Source: Owenia fusiformis (lineage: Eukaryota > Annelida > Polychaeta > Sabellida > Oweniidae). From it: DNA of 64,000 nucleotides. Positions 21,341-33,500 of the stretch are shown here, piece by piece (within the stretch, counting starts at the first letter, position 1; each line of letters opens with the position of its first letter). The notes beneath the pieces are model-generated. The model made no database searches and was not told where the DNA came from. It saw only the letters and a list, made by a program, of their open reading frames with translations. The position numbers and the translations under genes are program-made. The stretch covers positions 2,318,571 to 2,382,570 of the forward strand of contig CAIIXF020000011.1 in the NCBI GenBank assembly GCA_903813345.2, given 5' to 3'.

Positions 21341-22729
21341 TTTGCCTGTTAGACAAGTTCAATGAGCCCACAATGATTCATAATTATTTTAAAGACAGAA
21401 AGAATATAGCCTAGGTTGTATCAAAATGCCCATCTTTTTTCTCATCAACAAAGTACACCAAGTTCAAAGAAATACAGCTCAACGTTTCAAGGATTCCTGG
21501 AGATTTAGGCGATTATTTAACCTCTTTTTGGTGTGAAACCAGAGAATTTTTCATTTTTGCCAGTTTTTGACATTTTATTACATGCATATACAAAAGGTGA
21601 TGCTCAATTTAATGATATTAGATGGCAGAGATCATTTCTACACTTTTTAAAAGTTATTTTCTGTAAAATGGATGAAATTTGTTCAAATTAGAGCAATTTT
21701 AGTAAAAAAAATGTGACAGGCTATCTTGGTACTCTGGAAATCAAGGTCATTTCTAAAGTCACTTTAGTTTAAGTCAAGAGGTTAAATAAGCAATATTGTG
21801 ATTTCAATTAAAGAATTAAAGAAAATACAGTTTTTATAAATTCCAAGTTGTTATTTGGTCTGGTGTTGACCATTGACTTGTCCAAGATCTGAAATCCTTC
21901 AGTCATTATGTTAGTGTTACCTCCTATATTAATCTGCTTAATTATATTTTATGCAAATCTTGTTTGTTCATGTATCTGTAAGTTCTGCATTATATATGCA
22001 TTATATATATTGAGCACCTTTTAAACAATTTTGGGGCAAAATTGTCAAATTTGACCCCCCCTCTGGAATTAAAAGAACTGAACCCCTTAAGCAAAAGCTA
22101 GCTAGAGGCTATGTTGTATCTGTATATACCAAACTGATGTATGATGATCTGAGGAGAGTCCACATGTAGACAGTTATGATAAAACCAAGGTGATTTTGTA
22201 GAGTTTGTCCCCCTCCCCCTTCCCATATAACAAAAGTTCATATTGTTGTTTAGCCCTAGGATGAAGGTTCTAGGTTTAGTAACTCACTTGAAATCAACCT
22301 TATTTGCAATGGGATCTTTATTCACTCCTCCTTCCTGTTGAAATTTTTTTTTTCATCCAAAACTGTTGATATTTGGACACTGTCCCTCATCATTCCTTAT
22401 GAGATGGTCCCTTAATTTTGCTCCATGATGAAACTATTGCTCAAAATATTGACACCATGATTAAACTATTGCTCAAAATTGAAACACTTGTTTTATTTAA
22501 TGTTGGATAACAAGATGGTCAAGGAGGAAATGTACACATGCATTAGGGTATTATATAGGCTGCAGGTGTACAATTTCTGCTATCCACTTCTTGAAATGTC
22601 ACTATGCTTTTTATAAAGTGAACTGCTGGATCAAGATTGTGACATTCAATTCAGTATTTGAATAATGTGAATGGTGATATTTGTTTTGCTTTAAAAGTTG
22701 TAACTGTTTGAGTTTTTTTGTATATTAGT
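21341..22729. other. PRDX4 3' UTR and intergenic sequence
   Basis: No gene is visible. Poly(A)-signal-like words exist but none is decisive. Confidence 0.45.
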
Positions 22730-22975
22730 GGGAGTCCTCCTTTGAAGTTTGATGTATGGGGTTACTTCATCATTTGGCTATTTCGACAGTGGCTTATAAT
22801 TTCAATCTCAACTATGTTTGTTTTTTGAAAATTTTAAAAATAAATCAAACTCTTAATTGAAGATGGCAAAACTCGAAAATTGGAATCATAGGCCATGGTC
22901 AAAATAATCCCATGGTCGAAATAGCCCAGTAAGAAGTAACCCCATGTTGAAGTTCAAAGGAGGCCCCCTATATCA
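22730..22975. mobile_element. Foldback MITE, about 245 bp
   Basis: The left block (CTCCTTTGAAGTTTGATGTA, then TGGGGTTACTTC) is mirrored on the right by GAAGTAACCCCATGTTGAAG followed by TTCAAAGGAGG. No coding sequence. Confidence 0.75.
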
Positions 22976-23111
22976 AATATAAAAATAATGTTAACAAATG
23001 TAAAGAATGCTTACATTTCTGGCAATAAATTGTAAAAGAATGCTAACATGTAACCAGATTTTCGTGTTATACAGCCCTGGGTATTAATGAGGGAAAGAAG
23101 TTGATAGGCCA

Positions 23112-23575
23112 CAGGGTGATCCATAAGTACATGTAATGTGAAAGGTGTTGCCATTTCAATACTATTTAACTAATCATCTTGAAAGGACGATTCTCGGTTT
23201 GGAGAACAGTCTCCCGGGCTAATAATTTTTTTCACGAAAAATATAGAAATATTACCCAAATTAAACTATGAATATTCAAAAGAGGACATTTAAATCTACA
23301 AGATGGAAAAGTAACAAATTGGTCTGATTAAATTATGGTCAAATTAAATTATGACTATTCAAAACAAGACATTCAAATCTATATTATGTAAAAAGTCCGA
23401 AGCAGTGATAATGCTCATTTAGATTGATGAACTTCGTTCTCCAAACCGAGAATCGTCCTTTGGTACAAATATTACCCGAGCATTACTGAGTTAATATCTC
23501 AAAGATAATGCTTTTATTTCATTGGTTCATTTTATGGTTGCTGTTATGTTCTTGATGTAGCTTCTGGATCACCCT
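23112..23575. mobile_element. CAGGGTG-family element with internal inverted repeats, 464 bp
   Basis: It begins CAGGGTGATCCATAAG and ends CTGGATCACCCTG. Inside, AAAGGACGATTCTCGGTTTG followed by GAGAAC at about 23180 is mirrored by GTTCTCCAAACCGAGAATCG followed by TCCTTT near 23435-23461. Open frames in it are too short to be a transposase. Confidence 0.75.
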
Positions 23576-24044
23576 GTATAATTGACAGTTGGCAATGTCA
23601 GTTGGGTTTGTAGTTAGTACATACAGTATTAAAGTTAAAGTGAAATTACTCCACTTGAAAATAATCATATGTACATGTACTTGTACATGTATTTGGAAAT
23701 TCAAATGTACATTTACTGTCCTTAGTCCATGTCTGTCAATAATCTGCATAGGCATAGCTAATTTAAACCTTAAAATAGTTAAGAGTAATCAAAACCTCAG
23801 AAAATCCAGAAATATGTCCTTTTGAAGAACCATGATTTTAATACTTAGAACCTTTAGTATTGGCATTGCTCTTTTAATTCCTGGAAACACTTGGAGTTTT
23901 ATGGAGGATTTCAGCAAGGGGCTGACCTTCCACTGGTTATCATCTCATTTTTGGCGGTGAAAAGCCAAAAAATATCTAAAGAATGTAAATAGGGCTAACT
24001 TTTGATTGTTTGCTGTTCAAATAGCTAAATAATGTTACTAATTA

Positions 24045-24080
24045 CATGGGCTTTCAATTAATTCTAGTTGAAAGCCCATG
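24045..24080. mobile_element. Ultra-short palindromic element, 36 bp
   Basis: CATGGGCTTTCAA pairs with TTGAAAGCCCATG. It is flanked by CTAATTA on the left and CTAATAT on the right, an imperfect 7-bp duplication. Confidence 0.7.
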
Positions 24081-24649
24081 CTAATATTGTTAAAATTGTT
24101 TTACACATGGAAAATGAGAAAGTGTTCAAAAACATATAATTATATAAAAAATACTTTGTTTACTAAATAATTTTTAAAGCATGTAGTACATGTTGTAGTT
24201 CATATAAGAGAGTATATCTCAGTCAATTATCAAATTGGATTCTTGTTAATAGGAGTTTAACTAAAAAAGGACCCCTGTTGAACCCCAATACCATTTAATA
24301 AAACTCCAATGGATTTGGCTCAATTTGTACAAATACCAAGAACTGAAAAACTGTCTTTACTGTTTCAAAGTATCGAGGACAATGAGTCTTCAACAGCACA
24401 TAAAACATAACATGTCAAGATCTTTAAAATTATTTGGTTACTAGTGCCATAAATGTTAAAACATTTCAAAAGATTGTGTTCTGTCGTATAATATTGTTCT
24501 GAATAAGTATCAGGAGAGCAACAAGCCTGCACTAGTGTACTTGTAAAAAGGGGGATGTCAATGTGGTAGCCTGACAGTCGTTCCAGGGTATTTCAACAAA
24601 GGGACTTCCTAGGAGGGTATGGGCCAACCTCGGAGTTTCCTTTCAATTT

Positions 24650-26740
24650 TAAAATCATCATCATCATCATCATCATCATATTTAGGAGGGTGAGGTGTAA
24701 TCCTGTGTTATCCTCCCTTCTGATCATTTGTTTGTTACATGACATATTTTTATTGACAGTTTTAATTTCTTTGGTATTTTATTTCCCAAAGACAGTTAGT
24801 TGTGTTGATTATTTTAAAAGTGCCGGGTTGCATCTAATGTGAATCAAAACTGAACAGAATCTAGTGTAGTGTAAACTGGTCATCCTAGGTCTGTCTTCTT
24901 CATGTCAGGGTGGTAGTGGGAGTCGACCTTTGCTTTAAAATCATCTAGCGTCAGGGCAGATACTGCATTTTCTGGGAGGTTGTTCCAGTCGTCTACTATG
25001 CGCTGACTGAAGGACCCTTGTCGTAGGGCGAGATTACATCGACCTTTAAAGAATTTCTGGCTGTGGCCTCTTGTGCTGGTGTGGCTTGGGGTAAAGAAGT
25101 GGGATGATTCTATCTTGTCTATGCCGTTCATTATCTTGTAAACTTGGATTAAATCTCCTCTTTTCCTCCTGTATGTCATTGGGAATAGGTGTAGTTGTTT
25201 TAGTCGCTCTTCATAGGGTAGATCAGACATGCCAGTGATGTGTTTGGTGGCTCGCCTTTGGATTTTCTCGATCTTGTTGATGTCCATTTGGTATCTTGGG
25301 TTCCAGGCTACTGTGCAGTATTCTAGGTGGGGTCGGACAAGGGTTGTGTATAGGGGGAGGAATATATCAGCGTCTTTATTAGAGAATGTTCTTTTGATTG
25401 CACCCAAGATCTTATTGGCTTTGTTGACACAGTTGGATACATGGTCGTGAAACTTTAATTCTTGATCAATGGTCACGCCAAGATCGCGCTCTTTGGTAAC
25501 TTCCTCCAGTGGTTCGTTATCTAATGTGTATTTATGGCTATTGTTGTTGTTCCCCAGGTGAAGGACTTTGCATTTGTTGGAATTGAATTTAAGGAGCCAT
25601 TTGTCTGACCAGTTGACCAGTTCATTTATGTCGTCTTGTAGTTTGGTGGTGTCGTGTTGTCTGGGTATGGCGCTGTAGAGTTTTGTGTCGTCTGCAAAGA
25701 TTTTTAATGTAGATTGGACTTTCTCGGGTAGGTCGTTGATGTAGATTATGAATGCCAGTGGTCCGAGGCAGGAGCCCTGAGGGATACCGCTGGTTACTTC
25801 GGTCCAGTTCGAAAAACTACCATTAACTTTGACTCTCTGTCTTCGTTTTGTCAGGAATGCAGTCAGCCACTTTAAGAGATTCCCCTTGAAGCCGTAGCTG
25901 CTTAATTTTTCTAGTAATCTGCCATGTGGTACGCTATCAAACGCCCGGGAAAAGTCAAAATAAATTACGTCTATAGGGTTGCCGGTATCGAGTAGGCTGG
26001 TCCAATCCTCTAGAACTGTAAGCAGCTGGGTGCTGCAGGAACGCCCAGGCACAAACCCATGTTGGGCATCTGTTATTAGGCCCAGCGTCACCATATGGTT
26101 CACCATTGCGTCCCTGATTATGGATTCCATGGTCTTACACAGAATGCATGTTAATGAAATTGGGCGGTAGTTGCTGGGGGCTGATCTTTTACCCTTTTTA
26201 TGGATGGGCGTTATCTCGCCGTCTTTCCAGATTGGTGGTAGTGTTCCTGATTCTAGGGATTTTGTGAATAGCAGACTGAGGGGGAGGGCTAATTCTTGTG
26301 AACATTCCAGTAGAAATCTTGCGGGGATGTTGTCAGGGCCGGGGGATTTGCAGGCTTTTAGCTTTTTCAGTTTTCGTAGGACTAGTTCCTCTGTAAATTC
26401 CACGGAGTTCAGGGTTTCAGTGGTTCTGGGGATTATTCTAGGGATATTTGTGCCGTCTTCTATAGTGAACATGGTGGCGAAGTAGTCACTAAGGATGTTA
26501 GCCATTTCTGTGTTGACGTCTGTTGAACCTCCGTCTGGTTTGATGAGTGAGCTGATTTTGGGGCGTGTCCTGAGTTTTGAGTTTACGTATGCCCAAAAGG
26601 CCTTGGGATTTAATTTTACTTGTTTGGCTATATCTTTCTCAAATTCCTTACATAGCTGTCTACATAATCTACGGGTTTCATTGCTTGTCTTCTTCGCTTT
26701 CAGGTAGTCTTTGTATGAATTGTAAACCATAGATCTATTT
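24650..26740 (-). mobile_element. 5'-truncated non-LTR retrotransposon, CR1/Jockey-like
   Basis: The span covers the reverse transcriptase ORF (24880-26730) plus a 3' tail of about 230 bp ending in an (ATG)n run, read on the minus strand, at about 24655-24680. A simple-repeat tail of that kind is usual for CR1/L2-type LINEs. The 5' half, including any endonuclease, is missing: an in-frame stop lies just upstream of the ORF. Target-site duplications were not identified. Confidence 0.85.
24880..26730 (-). CDS. LINE reverse transcriptase, 616 aa, uninterrupted
   Basis: The protein is the C-terminal part of a LINE ORF2. An N-terminal stretch has NPKAFWAYVNSKL. The reverse transcriptase fingers and palm follow (CKSPGPDNIPARFLLECSQE, ITPIHKKG, SNYRPISLTCILCKTMESII). 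The first catalytic aspartate lies in YFDFSRAFDSVPH and the strand-switch motif is SGIPQGSCLGPLAFIIYIND. The catalytic box is FADDTKLYSAI. The thumb and C-terminal part contains PHLEYCTVAWNP and DDWNNLPENAV. No apurinic endonuclease domain is present. Being free of stops over 1.85 kb suggests a fairly recent insertion. It cannot retrotranspose alone as it lacks its 5' part. It lies 160 bp from a tRNA gene. Confidence 0.95.
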   Translation of the reverse strand: MVYNSYKDYLKAKKTSNETRRLCRQLCKEFEKDIAKQVKLNPKAFWAYVNSKLRTRPKISSLIKPDGGSTDVNTEMANILSDYFATMFTIEDGTNIPRIIPRTTETLNSVEFTEELVLRKLKKLKACKSPGPDNIPARFLLECSQELALPLSLLFTKSLESGTLPPIWKDGEITPIHKKGKRSAPSNYRPISLTCILCKTMESIIRDAMVNHMVTLGLITDAQHGFVPGRSCSTQLLTVLEDWTSLLDTGNPIDVIYFDFSRAFDSVPHGRLLEKLSSYGFKGNLLKWLTAFLTKRRQRVKVNGSFSNWTEVTSGIPQGSCLGPLAFIIYINDLPEKVQSTLKIFADDTKLYSAIPRQHDTTKLQDDINELVNWSDKWLLKFNSNKCKVLHLGNNNNSHKYTLDNEPLEEVTKERDLGVTIDQELKFHDHVSNCVNKANKILGAIKRTFSNKDADIFLPLYTTLVRPHLEYCTVAWNPRYQMDINKIEKIQRRATKHITGMSDLPYEERLKQLHLFPMTYRRKRGDLIQVYKIMNGIDKIESSHFFTPSHTSTRGHSQKFFKGRCNLALRQGSFSQRIVDDWNNLPENAVSALTLDDFKAKVDSHYHPDMKKTDLG

Positions 26741-26892
26741 TAAATGTTAAGGTTTATATTGTCTATTCAATTTCTATCACTGTTAAACTACATATCTGCT
26801 TAGATGGGCTTATTACCTTCAGAGAAAAGTAATCTATCAAATCATTCATGTTTGAAGATATGGTGTCAACAAAAAAGTTAACAAAAATGTTA

Positions 26893-26975
26893 TACTGCGG
26901 GTGGGGTTCGAACCCACGCGGACATACGTCCATTGGAACTTAAGTCCAACGCCTTAACCACTCGGCCACCACAGT
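26893..26975 (-). tRNA. tRNA-Leu (anticodon UAA)
   Basis: On the minus strand an 83-nt sequence folds as a class II tRNA. The acceptor stem ACTGTGG pairs with CCGCAGT (one G-T wobble) before discriminator A. The A box is TGGCCGAGTGG, the anticodon loop CTTAAGT (anticodon TAA) sits between TTGGA and TCCAA, a long variable arm follows, and the B box is GGTTCGAACCC. No intron. A run of five T on the sense strand at 26882-26886 fits a Pol III terminator. Confidence 0.95.
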
Positions 26976-27503
26976 GCATGTGGAAAGGCGGGAAGTTTGT
27001 TACTATACGAAGAATACTCCTAGTATAATCATATTCAGGCTTAATTTTTTGGTAATTATTTCGGAATTCACAATTATTTCTCAAAAATGACATAAAGCGT
27101 ATCAGTTTTAGTTATTTTCTGTCGTTTTGACGATTTCGTTACAAGGAATGGTCGGTTTCTAAATTTGATCACGTGATCAAATGTTTATGACGTAAAATAA
27201 ACTGAGATAAATAGCAACGAAGATGGCGACGAACATTTGCTAAAATGTGAATTTCTCTAATATCTTTGAAGTATATAAATGAATTATGGAGATGTATACA
27301 TAATAAAGACACAAAATAGCATTCAGAGTATCACCTGGCACAAGGTTCTGTGAAGTAAAAGGAACAATTGAGCTGTAATCGTCGTATAAAGTAAAATATT
27401 CGACCAAAATTTGGACGAAATTCGTCACGAAAATCAGAAAAATCATTGAATCAGGATCTGTACATACAGAATAAGATATCACATAGTTCTACCTCATGGG
27501 GTT
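26976..27503. other. Spacer between tRNA-Leu and ARL13B
   Basis: It likely holds the ARL13B promoter and 5' UTR. No TATA-like element is convincing. No other gene is seen. Confidence 0.4.
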
Positions 27504-30500
27504 ATGTTCAGTCTGATGGGGAAGTGCATATCAAAATCAAAGAGCGCAAGTTCAAAGCGGTAAGTGTTTTTTCATATTTGGCTATATGTATCTAATCCCG
27601 GGCAGCTAGGCCTAGCCTAGGCTAATATCGTACTAAGACCATAGCTTCGATTTCGTCGTATCGAAGTAAACAGTTCAAATAGAGTTGAAGAGATGGTCTT
27701 GGTACGAGATAACATATAGATAACATATTATAATACGTAGACATTACTTCCTGCGAAAGCTATTTGGATTTTGATATAATAGCTTTCCCACGGAGCATTT
27801 GGACAGCTCAATGATCGTGACCTTTGAAATCGAATTAAGTCGATCCGCGGCTTACTTTTGGTCTCTAACTGTGTCTTACATCAGTATCATGAATCCGTGT
27901 AAGTATTGGAGCGCTGGAGTACTTCTTTTTCGATCAAGACTTGTAATTGTTAGTCGATTGAATCGTTTTACTGCCAAATTCCAATATGGCGGTTTCTGCT
28001 CGGACATTTTCGTAAATCTCCGGAGGTTGTCCGAACCTTACTAATTCTCAAAATTCATTTCGTTCGTTGCGTATCTCGCACCTAGCAAACCGCCATATTG
28101 GAAATAGGTCTGTAAAACTTTAACTCGATGAACAATTTACAAGTCTTGATTGAAAAAGAAGTACTCCAGCGCTCCAATACTTACACGGATTGATGATACT
28201 GATGTAAGACACAGTTAGAGACCAAAAGTAAGCCGCGGATCGACTTAATTCAATTTCAAAGGTCACTATTGATCAGCTGTTCACTTCTCCGTTTGAGAGC
28301 CATAAGTTTCAAAATCTAACATGGCTCTCGAAGTGAGTAACGTAGACAGAGATGTCCAGCTCTGGCTAGTCCAACAAGTTAACCTAATCTTGGCCCTCGT
28401 GTCTTGGCCTTAGTTATTTCTGACAAGCAGTGTAGGCCCTAATTGCCGTTCGGACGGACATTGCCTGCAGACTTGCAAACGGACCGATGAAAACTGAAAT
28501 AACCTGGTCCGTTTGACTTAGTGAGATTTAGATGTGAATTTTCCAACCACCGGCTTTGTGTCCGACACTTGAAATTTGAAAATGACCAAATGAAAAAAAA
28601 TGTTTGCACTAGTTTTGAAATATATTTTCACTTCCATGACAATAGCAGTGTAAAGATACTTTTGAGAGCAAGTGACAATAGTCAACAAGTTTGCTCATTT
28701 TAGGTTCTAATTTTCTGAGTTGACAGAGTGAAGCTATTTGGCCCATCATAGTGTTTTAATGGCAAAACTGACCAATTTCAACACATCAATCATGACTTTG
28801 TGCTTTTACTACTGATTACAAGTATACAGGGTGTCCCGAAAGTATGGGGGCCCCCCTAGGCAGACATATTCCAGTGTCCTCATAGTATGTATCATATATC
28901 ATTTTAAAGCTTATCCAAAGTTACATTGATTTGCCAAGTATTATGGTTTAACTCCCAAATGGGAAAAAGTTACAGTCATTTTAAAAGTTAGTGTTTTGTC
29001 AAAATAAAGTTCAATTTTACACCACACTACTAGTGTATGAGACCCCCCTTGGCTATGTTAACAGCAGCAATTATTTTCAAATATGACCTTAAAAGCCCTT
29101 CAAAAAGGGATGTGGAATTTCATAACCCTCTTAAAACCTGTTAAGGCACTTTAGAAGAGTTTCCTTAGAGTTTCTACCCTCACCATTCTCTTTTTCCAAC
29201 TCAATATCCATCCGACCCGAAAAGAATTGCTGCTGTTAAGATGGCCTGGGAGGACACATTGACTAGTGATTTGGTGTAAAATTGAACTTAATTTTGACCA
29301 AACACTAAATTTTGAAATGCCTGTAATTTTTTAACATTTGAGAGTTGAACCATGATACTTGGCGAATCAATGTAACTTTGGATAAGCTTTAAAATGATAT
29401 ATGACACATACAATGACAACACTGGTATATGTCTGCCTAGGGGGGGCCCCATACTTTCGGGACACCCTGTACATATGTTTAACTAAATTCTTAAATTTCT
29501 TCTTTGTTATTGATTTTGAAATGACCAGTGGATTTTGATACGGACCAGTTGATTTTGAAAAAGTGCTGGTCAACATGACCAGTGCATTTTGAAATGGACT
29601 GACAAATTTTGAATTTTACCAGTCCGTTTGACCAGCAGGAGATACTTCCTTAGGGCCTACACTGCTTCCAAGGTCTTGCTTTCCGGCTTTTCATCAGATA
29701 TTCAAATCTATGATTAAGGTTTTGTTTATAGTCTTGAATTAATCTTATAAATACACTATTTGATCTCGCTAACTATTATAATCAGAGTGGTGTACAAGTA
29801 ACAATGATATAAATATTTATAGAAAAATTTATCAAGTGTCATACAACAAAAGAACAAATAATGTACTAAATAAATATATATTTCATCAAATGAATGTAAA
29901 TAAACATAAATGTCCCTATATTTCATCAAATAAACATATATAAACATAAATATCCCTATATTTATTCATTAAATGATGGGGTCTGTCATTAAATAGGTAA
30001 ATGAAACATTTTCAGGAATATTTAATTTCATATTTATTTTATTTTTTTCCAGGAAAGTTGTCATTGGAGTGTTTGGCCTAGATAATGCCGGAAAAACAGT
30101 CACCAGTAAAGCATTACAAGGAGGTTAGTTACACTGACGATTATAAGCTATAAGGTTAAAACAGCAGAATACCAAAAATTGTAGAGGGTCAAATAATCGC
30201 GTATGAATATTTAGAAACTTCCTAGGAGGTCACACTAAAAATAAGAAAAAACCTAATGCACCATTTCAAATGTTTGCTTGAAACAAGCCATCCGGGGAGG
30301 GATTGGAAAATTTGGAATTAAACACAATTAAGTATTATCCCAGGGGTTGGGATTTGACAAAGTACTTGTCCCGGGAGTAACATTCAGGTTTACATTGCTT
30401 GAAATGCATATTCCCCGTAATCGGAATTTGACCAATTATTATTACTCTCAGGATAGAGGATTTGATGGCTCAATTATCATTTTGATCAATTTGAATCCCC

Positions 30501-33500
30501 AACCTTTCCCATGTTAAGGATATCACACATTAAACGTATCCTTTGAATCATGCATAAGGGCTTCTTAATTATTTGAATTAGTTTAAAACCAACTATAAAT
30601 ACTGATGAACTTTCTTATGTTATTTGCAAACTGGAATAGCCTGACAACGGTAAAGTCAGATATCGTTGTCACAAATGGCGGACATAACCGTTGCTTCAAT
30701 TAGATTTTGAAGACACTGATTGATTGTTGTTCCAAAGGAAGTTAGTCTAGGTGCTCTATTAAACATACAGTTCATAAGAATCTAATTGAAGCGACGGTTA
30801 TGTCCTCCATTTGTTACAACATTATCTGACTTTACCGTTTTCAGGCTATTCCGATGTGATTTGAATACTTTCATGATATATTTGATTTTTTTCCAGAATC
30901 CCTCGATGGAGTTGCCCCGACCATTGGCTTTCAGAGCAATGAATTCACACTCAACAAATGTGAGGTGACCCTCTATGATTTGGGTGGCGGGAAGAATATC
31001 CGCGATATCTGGAAAAACTATTACGCAGATTGCTATGGTTCTATATTTGTGATTGACAGTAGTGATTCAGAGAGAATTGAAGAAGTCCATGCTACATTGC
31101 GGGATACTTTGGCAGATAGAAGGATCACTGGAAAACCTGTGCTTATGTGAGTAAACTGAAACAATTTTGATCTGAATTGTGAAAATCAGAATTTTGCACC
31201 CACTTGAGAATAAAATCCTGTGGAGAACTTAAGTTGCTATTGTATAAAAAACACATTGAAGTTAAATGACCGTAGATCTATACTGCTTACATGTTAACAG
31301 TCAGAATAATAAAAGCGATCTTATTTTTTATTTGTAGATTGGCCAACAAACAAGACAAAGTGAACGCACTAGATGAAGCAGAACTTACTGAAAAACTAAA
31401 TCTCGAACAAGTGGTCAATGAGAATAAATGTCCATGTAGAGTTGAAACATGTGTTGCAATAAAAGGAACTGGCAAAAAGCTGGATAAGACAATAAAGACA
31501 GGTAAGTTGTTTTTGGGACTTGTCATATTTGTTGGAATTGTCATATTTGTGTTACTTGCTATGTTTGTGGGACTTGTCATTATTTGTGGGGCTTGTCATT
31601 ATTTCTCATATTATGTATTTGCAGGGTTGTAGGGAAAAGGGTTTTGACAAATTTGCCCCCCCCCCTTGGTCCTTAGTTAAAAATCCCGACCTAACTTTAA
31701 TCATTAACAATACTTGGGGATTTAACAACGTATTCACAAAATAAATTTTTTGACTCAATTCTTTTTTTTGAAAAACAATAGATCCACCTGGCTAAACTTA
31801 ATGTATTTGTGTAAGGTAATCAAAACTCAGTTAAATTTTCATTTATGATTAAAACATGAAAACTAATCAAAATGTAGAATTGAACAGAGCATTCCCAAAA
31901 ATGTTCTCATTCCTCTCAAATCTATAAGAAGAAACCAAACTATCTTTTAATGTTTGCTATCAGTTGTTGACTTCTGTACAGGTGAACAATTTAATTAAAA
32001 ATTGTTAATTGTTGTTTTTAGGTGTGTTCTGGTTACTCGACAACATCAAAGACAATTTTGCTACATACGATGAAAGAGTCCAGGAGGACCTTGACGTACA
32101 AAAAGAGGAGAATAGGAAAGAAACCGCAGAGAGGAAAGAACGTCTCAGGAAACGAAGGGAACAAAGGTTTGTGTTTATGTCTTTAACCCTTCAAAGTATG
32201 GACCATTTCCCTGGAATTTAACCTATTTTTATGAATTAATTTTTATTTTAGATGTCAAAATTACAGATCCAGCAAATATATCTTACATTATTGGTAGAGC
32301 TTTAAATGTTAAAGTGCATCAGTTTTTAAATTGACGTGTCAATTGAGAATTTTATTAGAAAATATTTATTTATCACTTTTCATTAATTCATTTTCATTAA
32401 TCATGGTTGTTTGTATTTACACACATACTGAAATATGAATTAAGCCCTCACACTATACATCACAAACTTGACACACAATGTACAGACACATAATGTACAG
32501 ACACACAATGTACAGACACATAATGTACAGACATATAAAAATGGGATATAACATTTTTGCAGAGAACGTGAAGAGGAAGAAGAAAGACTTCGCAATGGAG
32601 AACCAGAAAAAATTGAAGACTCAGATGATGACATCGTCGTTGGAAGTGATCCATTTAAAAGAGTTGATGTAGAAGCCCTTAAAAAGAAGGTGAGCCTGAA
32701 TTTTGTCTTTCAGTTGATATAATTTTTAGGGGTTTGATGTTGCCTTTGTGTTTCCATCCACAGGTTTAGCAAGAATTGATAAAAAAAAATTTGGTATTCC
32801 CCATCCTTTCTCTGAAATGGTTCTTGCATTCAAGACCAATATCTAGAAAATGATGTCCATGAATAGGATAACAGAACTAGGATAGAGCTCAATTTTTTAT
32901 CGGAAAATCGCAAATATTTGAAATATGGACCAGTTCATACCAATACCATATAAAATGGGACCAGTTCAAGCCCTAGTGAGAATTAATTCACTCATGAGTC
33001 AGGACCAAGAGGGGGAATACCCCAGAATTCATAGATGAATCTCAACATTTTCTCATCTTCTCAAACCTATGCTTATGTCACACTAAGAAACTTATCCCTT
33101 TGTCCTTTGGCTTTGCTCACAATGAAAAATTAGTTACTTAAAGGGGCAACAAGGACTGTAGAGAGAAAATTCGAATTTTTTTATTTTATCTGAGCTATCA
33201 GGTCAATATATGGCTTAACACCTTCAAAGCTTCTATAAAGGGAGCCCCACTTATAGATTTTTAAGATCCAATGACTTATTTTATGAATTATTTTATGATA
33301 GGTTGTTCTGGTAAACAACTGGCTATAGAAGGTACTATAAGTTATTGAATGATTTGAACTGCAATACAGGATATATTCTGCTCGAGAAATTCTGTATTGG
33401 AACGAGAAAAAGTCGAGTGCCAATACAGAATATCGATAGCAGAATATAACCTGTATTGCACTTCAAATCATTCTATAACGTTTTTATCGTGTGATTCTCT

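Noticed and set aside
24880-26730. Domesticated host reverse transcriptase gene
   Set aside because: The 5' end is truncated, the tail ends in an (ATG)n run, and no introns or extra domains are present; a recent LINE insertion is simpler.
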